Shown here: one piece after another, positions 8,255-15,758 of the stretch
How positions within the stretch are numbered: position 1 is the stretch's first letter
Layout: every line of letters starts with the position of its first letter
Assembly: GCF_014269285.1 (NCBI RefSeq)
Contig: NZ_JACOAF010000033.1
Span: 1-64,000, forward strand
Reading direction: 5' to 3'
DNA length: 64,000 nucleotides
From: Rufibacter sediminis
GTDB taxonomy: Bacteria > Bacteroidota > Bacteroidia > Cytophagales > Hymenobacteraceae
Made by a program: the position numbers and the translations under genes
The notes under the pieces: generated by a model
The model's input: only the letters and a program-made list of their open reading frames with translations
Database searches by the model: none
Told to the model about the DNA's origin: nothing

Positions 8255-9276
8255 GATTTCTGCGGAATTTTAACGGTGGTGATGAAAACGTTGTCTTGCT
8301 GATGGGTGGTGAGCAGATCGGTGCGGGCGTACAACAGGTACAGGCGCCGCCGGACCGAGTCCAGCCCGAAGCCGGTGCCCTGCTTGTGTTGCAGCAGCGC
8401 GGAGTCAAAAGGATTCAGAGTGCTGATGACCAGCATGGAATCCTGCAGGGTGGCGGTAATCTGAATAAGGATGTCGTCAATGGTGTCATACAAACCGAAT
8501 TTAATGGCGTTTTCCACAATGGGTTGCAGCAGCAGGTAAGGCAACTGCCCTTGCAGGCTCTCCTCTTGATAATCTACCTGGGTCTGTAAACGGTGCCCGA
8601 AACGCACTTTCTCAATCTCCAGGTAAATCTGCAGATGCTGCAGTTCATCAGAGAGCGGCACCATGGTCTGGTCGTCTTTCCGGAGCGTGCCTCTTAAAAA
8701 GTCAGAGAGCTGCTGCACCATTTTCTTGGCCTGATCGGGCTTGGTTTTCACCAGCGCACTGATGGAGTTGAGGCTGTTGAACAGGAAGTGGGGTTGCAGT
8801 TGCTGCCGCAGGTTAAATAACTCAGCTTCGCGGGCCAGTTTTTCGGTGGCGGCTTTGCGTTCCTCGGCTTCCTGTTTTTCGCGGGCATAGAACCAGAGCC
8901 AGTTCTGCAGCACAATGAACAGAATCATAAGCCAGGCGAAGGCCAGCCGCACAAAAAACGTCTTGTCCACAAAAGCCAGATACTCTCCTTGCCCACCCAG
9001 CAGATATTCCAGGCCCACATCCCAGAGCACCAGACTGATGGTGGCCACCCCCAGACTCCAGCCCATCAGGTACACTACTTGCCTGCCGCCCGGCCGGTAA
9101 AACCGCAGCGCGATGGCCATGATATAGCCGCTGCCAATCACCAGCGCGTTGGTTAAAGCGGCGTCTCGCAACGCCAACTCTAAGGGGTAGCCCACCTGGT
9201 AGATGACCATGGTTTGCACCGCCGCCCAGACCAGCGCCCACCCCAGGTACAGCAGAATAACTTTAAGACACCCCAT
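8251..9276 (-). CDS. LytS/YehU-type sensor histidine kinase
   Basis: The 341-residue membrane kinase has four hydrophobic segments in about residues 1-135, a short coiled coil (EKQEAEERKAATEKLAREAE), the His_kinase motif LQPHFLFNSLNSISAL with the phospho-accepting His near residue 160, and a C-terminal ATPase domain (N-box VENAIKFGL; G-box GTGFGLDSVRRRL). This arrangement is characteristic of kinases paired with LytTR regulators. It sits between the LiaF-like gene (45-nt gap upstream) and the regulator (4-nt overlap downstream). The stimulus is unknown; the LiaF-like partner suggests envelope stress. Confidence 0.93.
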   Translation of the reverse strand: MGCLKVILLYLGWALVWAAVQTMVIYQVGYPLELALRDAALTNALVIGSGYIMAIALRFYRPGGRQVVYLMGWSLGVATISLVLWDVGLEYLLGGQGEYLAFVDKTFFVRLAFAWLMILFIVLQNWLWFYAREKQEAEERKAATEKLAREAELFNLRQQLQPHFLFNSLNSISALVKTKPDQAKKMVQQLSDFLRGTLRKDDQTMVPLSDELQHLQIYLEIEKVRFGHRLQTQVDYQEESLQGQLPYLLLQPIVENAIKFGLYDTIDDILIQITATLQDSMLVISTLNPFDSALLQHKQGTGFGLDSVRRRLYLLYARTDLLTTHQQDNVFITTVKIPQKS

Positions 9277-9321
9277 GATTCAATTTCGGTTTGGCGGCTA
9301 AACAGGAGCCCACTTTTGGAA

Positions 9322-10164
9322 TTAGTAACTCTTCACTTCGATGCCCCCGCAGAGCACCGTTCCCTTCAAGACCAGCACCTTGTCGGTTTCCAGGGCCGCC
9401 TCCACGAAGCCTCTTTTGTCATCCACGCCCCCAAAGACGGTGATCACCTCTGAGCGCACCCGCCAGTGCGGCGGAATGATCAGGCTGACGCCACCAAAGA
9501 ACTCGGTGATGTTCAGAATCACTTCGCCCTGAATGTCAGCGTGGGTGAGGTTGTATTTGGCGCCGCCGCAGAAGGTCACAATGTCGCCGCCTTTGAAGTT
9601 TTTCGTGATCACGTTTTTGGTGATGCCGCCAAACACGGCGGTGGCCGTCAGGAAGTCTTCTTTGGAGAAACTCTCAGCTGAAGCGTTCTCTCGGGAGAAG
9701 CTCTCATTGGGATTGGGATAGTTCTCTTTGGAGAAGTTCGCCTTGTTGAAGTTGGGCCCCTGCGGCCCGAACCGCCTTACGTTCTTGGCGTGTTTCTCGC
9801 AGGTGTGCCGGGGCTTGAAGATAATCCAGAGACCGCCCACCATGAGCAGGATCGGCCACATGAAAGGCTTGATGGAGAGCCCGGGTATTAGGTCTTCCAG
9901 CAGAAACACGCCCCCTATGATGACCGGCACAATCCAGCCCGGATTCCGGAACGAGTGCCTGATCCCCGAAAACACCCCGATCACGATCAGGATCATCTTC
10001 CAGGAGAACACCCACCGGGGCAACACGATGGCGTTCATCTGGTAGGCCAGCAGCAGCGCCCCTATCGCCATGATCAGTAACCCGGCGCCTACCCGGCCGC
10101 CGCGGCTGGTGGGGCGGTCCCATCGCTGGTAATCTCCCACTCGTTTTATGTGTTGATTTTCCAT
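9322..10164 (-). CDS. LiaF-like membrane protein of a three-component envelope-sensing operon
   Basis: The 280-residue protein has an N-terminal domain of four closely spaced hydrophobic segments (about residues 25-115) of the kind called LiaF transmembrane or DUF5668, a basic/polar linker, and a C-terminal beta-rich domain with recurring FGG/FCGG turns (TAVFGGITKNVITKNF, IVTFCGGAKYNLTHA, TEFFGGVSLIIP, ITVFGGVDDKRG, TVLCGGIEVKSY) typical of the LiaF C-terminal family. In Firmicutes LiaF restrains the LiaS kinase; here the neighbours are LytS and LytTR proteins instead of LiaSR, so the analogous role is inferred. A -33/-7 promoter and candidate regulator boxes lie directly upstream. Confidence 0.85.
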   Translation of the reverse strand: MENQHIKRVGDYQRWDRPTSRGGRVGAGLLIMAIGALLLAYQMNAIVLPRWVFSWKMILIVIGVFSGIRHSFRNPGWIVPVIIGGVFLLEDLIPGLSIKPFMWPILLMVGGLWIIFKPRHTCEKHAKNVRRFGPQGPNFNKANFSKENYPNPNESFSRENASAESFSKEDFLTATAVFGGITKNVITKNFKGGDIVTFCGGAKYNLTHADIQGEVILNITEFFGGVSLIIPPHWRVRSEVITVFGGVDDKRGFVEAALETDKVLVLKGTVLCGGIEVKSY

Positions 10165-10184
10165 AACCTTGCTGATTTATGTTC

Positions 10185-10215
10185 CAAAACTAGGCAGAAC
10201 CCCAGCGCGCCACAA
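10185..10215 (-). promoter_or_regulatory. Promoter of the liaF-lytS-lytR operon
   Basis: On the minus strand TTG (10215-10213) is followed after 20 nt by TAGTTTTG (10192-10185), matching the Bacteroidota -33/-7 consensus. The spacing equals that of the tRNA-Asn promoter in this window. Transcription would start about 15 nt upstream of the LiaF-like ATG. Confidence 0.6.
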
Positions 10216-10242
10216 CGGGAATTAGGCCAAGTCCGGCAGAAA

Positions 10243-10299
10243 GTAGGTGAACGGCGGCTGGGCGTAGGTGAACGGCGGAAAGGTTTCCATTCACCTACT
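10243..10299 (-). promoter_or_regulatory. Candidate LytTR-regulator boxes
   Basis: GTAGGTGAACGGCGG occurs twice, at 10243-10257 and 10264-10278, 21 nt apart (two helical turns). An inverted piece, TTCACCTACTTTC, follows at about 10290-10302. On the minus strand the repeats contain GCCGTTCAC, close to the general LytTR half-site, and they lie just upstream of the operon promoter. LytTR regulators generally bind two direct repeats with a spacing near 21-22 nt, so autoregulation is plausible. The assignment is inference from pattern and context. Confidence 0.5.
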
Positions 10300-10340
10300 T
10301 TCCGGCCGAAAGCCTGCTGATTAGCTTCCTCAAAGAAAGC

Positions 10341-10376
10341 ATTTTATGCCTGATTTTCAGAAAACAGGCGTAAAAC
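10341..10376. repeat. P36 palindrome, copy 3
   Basis: Arms ATTTTATGCCTG and CAGGCGTAAAAC. It is the first of two copies 11 nt apart in the divergent liaF/pheS gap. Confidence 0.8.
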
Positions 10377-10387
10377 AGCCAACTTCT

Positions 10388-10423
10388 GTTTTAGGGCTAC
10401 TTCTCGAAAAGCAGGCGCAAAAC
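10388..10423. repeat. P36 palindrome, copy 4
   Basis: Arms GTTTTAGGGCTA and CAGGCGCAAAAC. It is the second of the pair upstream of pheS, about 40 nt before the pheS -7 element. Confidence 0.75.
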
Positions 10424-10462
10424 GTCTTCTGGATAAAACGATTCGCAATCACCATTAATCTT

Positions 10463-10470
10463 TATCTTTG
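10463..10470 (+). promoter_or_regulatory. -7 element of pheS
   Basis: TATCTTTG matches TAnnTTTG exactly. It ends only four nucleotides before the pheS ATG at 10475, so the transcript would start at or next to the start codon. The -33 region is poor (TTC near 10442). Confidence 0.5.
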
Positions 10471-10474
10471 CGCT

Positions 10475-11500
10475 ATGCTATTGGAGAACATCAAACGGCT
10501 CACCCAAGAGGTAGAAGCCTATGCTATAGAGAACAAAGAGCAACTGGAAACCTTCCGGAACACCTATGTGAGCCGCAAAGGCCAGATTGCCGCCCTGTTT
10601 GACGAGATGAAAACCGTTGCCCCCGAGCAACGCAAGCAGGTTGGCCAGGAACTGAACCAACTCAAGAACCTGGCCCAGCAGAAAATGGACGGCGCCCAGG
10701 AAGCGCTGGAGCAGAACGCCACGCCAGACGCGCTGGCCGGCCTTGACTTCACTTTGCCGCCCGTGCCCCACACGCTGGGCAACCGCCACCCCTTGGCCAA
10801 GGTGCGCGAGGAGATCATCCGCATCTTTGAACGGATAGGGTTTAACGTGTCCGAGGGACCGGAGATGGAGGACGACTGGCACAACTTCTCGGCGTTGAAC
10901 TTCCCCGAGAACCACCCCGCCCGCGACATGCAGGACACGTTCTTCCTGAGCAAGAACCCCGACATGCTGCTGCGCACGCACACTAGTAGCGTGCAGGTGC
11001 GCGTGATGGAGCACCAGAAACCACCCATCCGCACGCTGTCTCCGGGCCGCGTATTCCGGAACGAGGCCATCTCGGCGCGCGCGCATTGCGTGTTCCACCA
11101 GGTAGAAGGCTTGTTCGTGGACCGGGGCGTGAGCTTCAAGGATTTGAAAGACACGCTGTACCACTTCGTGAAGGAGTTGTTCGGGCCAGACACGCAGATC
11201 CGGTTCCGGCCGTCGTTCTTCCCCTTCACTGAGCCCAGCGCCGAGATTGACATCACCTGCCACATCTGCAAAGGCAAAGGCTGCAACATCTGCAAGTACA
11301 GCGGTTGGGTAGAGATTGGCGGCAGCGGCATGGTAGACCCGCAGGTGCTGGAAAACTGCGGCATTGATTCCAAAGAGTTCTCCGGATTCGCCTTCGGGAT
11401 GGGCATTGAGCGGATTACCATGCTCAAGTACCAGATCAAAGACCTGCGCCTCTTCACCGAGAACGATGTCCGGTTCCTGCGCCAGTTTGAGGCCATTTAA
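10475..11500 (+). CDS. pheS: Phenylalanine--tRNA ligase alpha subunit
   Basis: PheS charges tRNA-Phe together with the beta subunit PheT, which is not in this window. The 341-residue protein begins with the N-terminal coiled-coil arm (LLENIKRLTQEVEAYAI; residues 1-90) and continues with the class II synthetase core: HPLAKVREEIIRIFERIGF, the motif 2 loop (PIRTLSPGRVFRNEAIS), FHQVEGLFVD, and motif 3 (FAFGMGIERITMLKY). A CxxC pair series (CHICKGKGCNICKYSGW) near residue 265 is usual in this enzyme family. I chose the ATG at 10475, not the longer open frame from 10346, because family homology starts there and a promoter -7 box overlaps the extension. It stands alone with its own promoter. Confidence 0.96.
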   Translation: MLLENIKRLTQEVEAYAIENKEQLETFRNTYVSRKGQIAALFDEMKTVAPEQRKQVGQELNQLKNLAQQKMDGAQEALEQNATPDALAGLDFTLPPVPHTLGNRHPLAKVREEIIRIFERIGFNVSEGPEMEDDWHNFSALNFPENHPARDMQDTFFLSKNPDMLLRTHTSSVQVRVMEHQKPPIRTLSPGRVFRNEAISARAHCVFHQVEGLFVDRGVSFKDLKDTLYHFVKELFGPDTQIRFRPSFFPFTEPSAEIDITCHICKGKGCNICKYSGWVEIGGSGMVDPQVLENCGIDSKEFSGFAFGMGIERITMLKYQIKDLRLFTENDVRFLRQFEAI

Positions 11501-11537
11501 GGAATTACCCGTTCCGGCCGCAGTTGGCACTTGGGCT

Positions 11538-11573
11538 GTTTCAGGGCTCTTTTCAGGAAAACGGCCCTGAAAC
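11538..11573. repeat. P36 palindrome, copy 5
   Basis: Arms GTTTCAGGGCTC and CGGCCCTGAAAC. It lies 38 nt after the pheS stop codon. Confidence 0.8.
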
Positions 11574-11637
11574 AGAAAATTTCTGGTTTCATTTTCAATG
11601 ACTTATCAGAAATCTTAAAATTTTTCCGGGCGAACAC

Positions 11638-11668
11638 TTGCGCACAATCAGAATAGCCCCTACTTTTG
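11638..11668 (+). promoter_or_regulatory. Promoter of the tRNA-Asn gene
   Basis: TTG (11638-11640), 20 nt, then TACTTTTG (11661-11668) form a consensus -33/-7 pair about 40 nt upstream of the tRNA. Confidence 0.75.
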
Positions 11669-11708
11669 CATCATCATTCAAGGTCACCACGGCTAGAAAG
11701 TGATAAAC

Positions 11709-11782
11709 TCCTCCTTAGCTCAGTCGGTTAGAGCACATGACTGTTAATCATGGGGTCCTTGGTTCGAGCCCAAGAGGGGGAG
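11709..11782 (+). tRNA. tRNA-Asn (anticodon GTT)
   Basis: The 74-nt cloverleaf has a seven-pair acceptor stem (TCCTCCT with AGGGGGA, one G-U), a D-loop (AGCTCAGTCGGTTAGAGC), an anticodon arm ATGACTGTTAATCAT presenting GTT, and a T-arm CTTGGTTCGAGCCCAAG. The discriminator is G and CCA is not encoded. A promoter and a terminator flank it, so it is a single-gene unit. Confidence 0.97.
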
Positions 11783-11792
11783 CTTTTAAATC

Positions 11793-11830
11793 AGCCACTT
11801 ACGAGATAAAACTTGTGAGTGGCTTTTTTG
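11793..11830 (+). terminator. Intrinsic terminator after tRNA-Asn
   Basis: AGCCACTTAC pairs with GTGAGTGGCT (one mismatch), followed by TTTTTT. A similar copy occurs at 17091-17128, beyond the iron-uptake cassette. Confidence 0.75.
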
Positions 11831-11933
11831 TTTGCCTATCATTTGCTTCCCTTCCTTTAATTACCACACCCTATTCCTTCGGGCACACTATGTGCTAAAC
11901 AAGCTGGCCCACTTCCTTCCTTTCTATTCATTT

Positions 11934-11964
11934 AAATTATTTGTATTCAGTCTAAATAAAATTT
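11934..11964 (+). promoter_or_regulatory. Candidate Fur-type operator upstream of the TonB receptor
   Basis: An AT-rich inverted repeat built on TTATTT and AAATAA (core TTATTTGTATTCAGTCTAAA) lies 60-90 nt before the receptor start. A second half-site, TTCTAAATAA, is at about 12007-12016. The shape and the iron-uptake context suggest Fur control, but the match is loose. Confidence 0.3.
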
Positions 11965-12026
11965 GGCTTTTTACTTTTACCTCCTACATTCGCACTACTT
12001 AAAATCATTCTAAATAAGTAGAAGCT

Positions 12027-14435
12027 TTGTCTCCGCAACACCATTTCATCAAGGCACTTTCAGTTATATTGGCCTGTATCTGCCTCTCTAAGAGCGCTTG
12101 GGCACAAAACCAAGACAAAGCAAGTGTGCACGGGAAAGTGAGCTCCACTACAGGTGAGGCACTAGCGGGAGTGAGTGTAGTCCTCAAGAACTCCACCATT
12201 GGTACCTATACAGACGCAAAAGGCCAGTTCAACCTCTCCGGAATAGCACCGGGTTCCTACGTTATTACTATTAGCTACCTCGGGTATGAGACACAGGAGC
12301 AGTCAATCCAATTAAGAGAATCTCAGCAGGTAGAAGTAAACGCCAGTCTTTCCAGCAAAGCCTTTGAAGTGACCAGCGTAGAGGTGGTAGGCAAATCTGT
12401 CACGAGGGAAATAAATGAGCAGCCTTATGCCGTGACGGCCATCTCCGTAAAGGAACTGCAAAACAGCACCTCAGACGCCAAAGAAGTTTTAAACCGGGTT
12501 TCAGGGGTAAGAGTATTGGAGGAAGGCGGCCTGGGATCTAACCTTAGCTTCAGTTTAAATGGGTTCTCAGGCGATCAGGTGAAGTTCTTCCTGGACGGCC
12601 TGCCCATGGACAACTTCTCTTCCTCCCTGAGTTTAAGCGATATCCCGGTGAACACCATAGACCGCATAGAGGTCTATAAAGGAGTAGTACCGGTGTGGCT
12701 AGGCACTGATGCCCTAGGCGGAGTGGTCAATATCATCACAAACAAGAAGGAGAATTTCCTGGATGCCTCTTACTCTGTTGGCTCCTTCAACACCCATCGT
12801 CTTTCTTTTAACGGAGCCTATACCAATCCCCAAAACGGATTTACTTTCCGGGGGAATGTGAACTACAACTATTCAGACAACAACTACAAGGTGTGGGCAC
12901 CCATCACGGAAGGCAATAACGTAGTTGACACGGCGGAGGTAGAACGGTTCCATGACCGCTACCGCTCAGGCATGGTCAAACTAGAGGCTGGCTGGGCAAA
13001 CCGCAAATTCGCCGACAATCTTTTGTTGGGGATTATCGCGGCCGGCAACGACAAACAGGTGCAGACCGGGGCCACTATGAACACCGTTTATGGCGCTGTT
13101 TCCCAAAATAGCCACTCTATTGTTCACACGCTCAAATACAGCAAAGAAAACCTTTTCACAGAAGGCTTGAATGTCAGCTTTTTTGGGGCTCTCAACAGAA
13201 CCAAAAGTGAGATCATTGATACCCTGCGCGGCATAAGGTATAACTGGCTGGGAGAAACCACCATCACCCCGGGTTCTACCGAAGGAGAACTAGACACAGA
13301 AGCTTCTTTTGTCACTATGACGGATGATGACTTTAACAGCCAGTTCAACGCCGGATACGTGATTAGCCCCACTGTTTCTGTGGCACTTAATTATGCCCTG
13401 TCTTATTTCTACCGGGAAGTTTTCGATTCAGTGAACCCCGATAAACTTGAAAACCGATTTCCTAAATCCCTCTTCAAGCAGCAAGTGGGAATGGCCTTCA
13501 AGTTTGATCCCTCACCCAAATGGAGCACCACTGTTTTTGGGAAATATTACTTCCTGAGAACCAAAACAAGCAAAGAGTTTGGTTTTGGCGGGCAAGACCG
13601 AAGAATAGAAGGAGTTGAGCCTCAAAAAACAAACCTCGGTTACGGAATAGCCACGGCCTATTTCCTGCTCCCAAGCCTACAACTGAAAGCCTCTTATGAA
13701 CACGCGTACCGGATGCCCTGGCCCAACGAGATATTTGGCGATGGCGTAGCCGTAACCCCTAACCCTGACCTGGGGCCTGAAAAAAGCGACAACGTGAACG
13801 TAGGAGCCGCCTATACTTTCAACCTTGGAACAGACCATCATTTCAACCTTGAAAGTAGCTTCATCTACCGCCAAGCAGATGACTTGATTTACAGGGCCGT
13901 TTCCAACAGCCCAAGGGCGCCCTTTGATAATTTATCCAAATCAAGCACCAAAGGAGTAGAAGGAAGTCTGCGTTACCGATGGCGCGAAACGCTACACCTT
14001 GGCGGTAGCATCACCTACCAGGACATCACAGACCAGGCAGATTCTGTTTACAATGAGTCCATCAACAACTCGGGTTGGCTAACCAATTATTACAAAGGCG
14101 CTAGAGTACCCAATATCCCCTATCTGTTCGGCAACTTCAACGCGGGACTTACCTTCAAGAATGTGTTTACCCCAGAATCTACCTGGGGCATCAATTACTA
14201 CTTCAATTTTGTAGAGCAATATTTTCTGGGCTGGGCCAGGTACGGGTCTAAAGACACAAAAACAGTAATCCCCAGGCAGTTCTCCCACAACCTGGAAGTC
14301 GCTTACAGTCTAAAGCAGGGGAAATACAATATAGCCGCAGAATGCCGCAATCTGACCGATGCTCGGCTCTACGACAAGTTTTACCTCCAGAAACCCGGCC
14401 GCGCTTTTTACCTGAAGTTGAGATACGTCCTTTAA
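12027..14435 (+). CDS. TonB-dependent receptor, probably for an iron chelate
   Basis: The 802-residue outer-membrane receptor has a signal peptide (cleavage after AWAQ, near residue 26), a carboxypeptidase-regulatory-like domain (about residues 32-112, GEALAGVSVVLKNSTIGTYT), a plug domain (about 125-235, ELQNSTSDAKEVLNRVSGV to GGVVNIITNKK) and a C-terminal beta-barrel ending in an aromatic strand (FYLKLRYVL). The start must be TTG at 12027, because an in-frame stop lies 12 nt upstream and no ATG precedes the signal peptide. The following DUF4374 lipoprotein and PepSY membrane protein are the usual partners of siderophore or haem receptors in Bacteroidota. The exact ligand is unknown. Confidence 0.9.
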   Translation: MSPQHHFIKALSVILACICLSKSAWAQNQDKASVHGKVSSTTGEALAGVSVVLKNSTIGTYTDAKGQFNLSGIAPGSYVITISYLGYETQEQSIQLRESQQVEVNASLSSKAFEVTSVEVVGKSVTREINEQPYAVTAISVKELQNSTSDAKEVLNRVSGVRVLEEGGLGSNLSFSLNGFSGDQVKFFLDGLPMDNFSSSLSLSDIPVNTIDRIEVYKGVVPVWLGTDALGGVVNIITNKKENFLDASYSVGSFNTHRLSFNGAYTNPQNGFTFRGNVNYNYSDNNYKVWAPITEGNNVVDTAEVERFHDRYRSGMVKLEAGWANRKFADNLLLGIIAAGNDKQVQTGATMNTVYGAVSQNSHSIVHTLKYSKENLFTEGLNVSFFGALNRTKSEIIDTLRGIRYNWLGETTITPGSTEGELDTEASFVTMTDDDFNSQFNAGYVISPTVSVALNYALSYFYREVFDSVNPDKLENRFPKSLFKQQVGMAFKFDPSPKWSTTVFGKYYFLRTKTSKEFGFGGQDRRIEGVEPQKTNLGYGIATAYFLLPSLQLKASYEHAYRMPWPNEIFGDGVAVTPNPDLGPEKSDNVNVGAAYTFNLGTDHHFNLESSFIYRQADDLIYRAVSNSPRAPFDNLSKSSTKGVEGSLRYRWRETLHLGGSITYQDITDQADSVYNESINNSGWLTNYYKGARVPNIPYLFGNFNAGLTFKNVFTPESTWGINYYFNFVEQYFLGWARYGSKDTKTVIPRQFSHNLEVAYSLKQGKYNIAAECRNLTDARLYDKFYLQKPGRAFYLKLRYVL

Positions 14436-14470
14436 CCAATTTCACTATCAACTATAAACCAATCCACCCT

Positions 14471-15682
14471 ATGTTTTCAATGATTCAAGCAAAAAAGCTG
14501 GCTCTGCCGGTAATAGGGCTCTGCGCCGCGCTTTCCTTTAGTTCCTGCAGTGATGATGACAATGCGAGCCCAAACTCAGGCCCATTTGTGGTTTCAATGG
14601 CTATTCAGGGGAGTAACAATACCTTCACCTATTATACAGCACCTTTTTCAGATGTGATGGGTGCCCCACTTACTGCAGAAGGCAAGGGCATTGAACAACC
14701 AGGTTACTTTGATTTCACCCAAATAGGCAGTACCATTTACAGCATTGGCGGCCTGGACAATGTGAATGTGTTAGGAATCAGCAAAAGTGCTACCGGCGAG
14801 CTACAGCAGGTAGGAAATACCTCTTTCGCAAACAGCATCTCAGACATTATTCAAGCAGACGCAAACACTTTGGTGGCAGTGGAGATGAACGCCACATCTA
14901 ACCTTGTCAAGTTCCACACGATCAATGCCAATACCGTTAAGGTCATCAGCACGAAGCAGCACCCGGTTTCTGATCTCACCACTTTATCGGCTCCGTTTTA
15001 TTCTGGGATGCGCATTAGTGGGAACCACCTGTTCTTAAGTTACTACATCAGCAATCCTAGCACCTTTGTCACCCCATATACAGATGAAGCAGAAATTGCT
15101 GTTTACTCATACCCAGATCTGGTGTTCCAGAAAGTGATCAAAGATACCCGCACCGGCCCTGTTGGTGGCTTCAACACGAAGACGGGTTTGACAAAAGACG
15201 AGCAAGGCAATCTTTATGTGCTTTCTAACTCTAACCCGGCTAACGGCTACAGCCAAAGCACTAAAAAAGGAGCCATTTTGCGCATTGCTAACGGCCAGAC
15301 AACCTTTGACCAGAACTATTTCTTTGATGTAGAAGCAGCTACCGGAGGCAAGAACATCGGGCACCTGAAGTATTTGAGCAACGGCAAAGCCTTAGCTGAA
15401 GTCAACGCAGAAGTAAACTCAACTCAGAAAATCTGGGCTGACGGCCCCTATAAAACTGCGATTGTTGACTTTAACGCGAAAACTGTTACCTACATCAACG
15501 GAATGCCACAACATGCCGGAGGGGGCCGCCGCCTGGCAGCACTGCAAGACGGCAATTTTGTGTACATGGCTATTCCGGAAAACAACAAAGTCTATGTCTA
15601 TAAAATAGACATCCAAAACCATACTGCCACCAGAGGAGCCGAAGTACAGGCCAGCTTTGTGGCAGGTTTCTCTAAACTATAA
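14471..15682 (+). CDS. DUF4374-type surface lipoprotein of the iron-uptake cassette
   Basis: This 403-residue protein has a lipoprotein signal ending in SFSSC (Cys near residue 25) followed by an acidic SDDDN stretch typical of surface export in this phylum. The rest resembles a beta-propeller with repeated short blades (for example STIYSIGGLDN, NTLVAVEMNAT, GNHLFLSYYISNP, GNLYVLSNSNPAN, GNFVYMAIPENNKVYVYKID), as in DUF4374 proteins that accompany TonB receptors. I start it at the ATG at 14471, 35 nt after the receptor stop; the longer open frame from 14342 overlaps the receptor. It may bind the ligand at the cell surface before transfer to the receptor; that role is inferred from gene context. 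Confidence 0.72.
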   Translation: MFSMIQAKKLALPVIGLCAALSFSSCSDDDNASPNSGPFVVSMAIQGSNNTFTYYTAPFSDVMGAPLTAEGKGIEQPGYFDFTQIGSTIYSIGGLDNVNVLGISKSATGELQQVGNTSFANSISDIIQADANTLVAVEMNATSNLVKFHTINANTVKVISTKQHPVSDLTTLSAPFYSGMRISGNHLFLSYYISNPSTFVTPYTDEAEIAVYSYPDLVFQKVIKDTRTGPVGGFNTKTGLTKDEQGNLYVLSNSNPANGYSQSTKKGAILRIANGQTTFDQNYFFDVEAATGGKNIGHLKYLSNGKALAEVNAEVNSTQKIWADGPYKTAIVDFNAKTVTYINGMPQHAGGGRRLAALQDGNFVYMAIPENNKVYVYKIDIQNHTATRGAEVQASFVAGFSKL

Positions 15683-15689
15683 GCATCAG

Positions 15690-15729
15690 TAGAGAGCCGG
15701 CTTCAACTCATATAGAGGCTGGCTCCATT
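15690..15729 (+). terminator. Hairpin between the DUF4374 and PepSY genes
   Basis: GAGCCGGC and GCTGGCTC form a short stem with a 15-20-nt loop in the 76-nt gap. With no clear U-tract it may be a processing or weak attenuation structure rather than a full terminator. Confidence 0.3.
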
Positions 15730-15758
15730 CTCTTTCCCAACTCTACTTCCAGTTTAGC

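Noticed and set aside
10341-10423. Possible CRISPR array from regularly sized ~36-nt repeats
   Set aside because: The P36 units are dispersed, palindromic and variable, without uniform spacers, and no cas genes are present.
10478-11530. 350-codon minus-strand frame opposite pheS
   Set aside because: It is a shadow of the GC-rich pheS coding frame; its translation has no family features and pheS is certain.
14342-14470. Longer N-terminus for the DUF4374 lipoprotein
   Set aside because: It overlaps the TonB receptor gene and would bury the lipoprotein signal.
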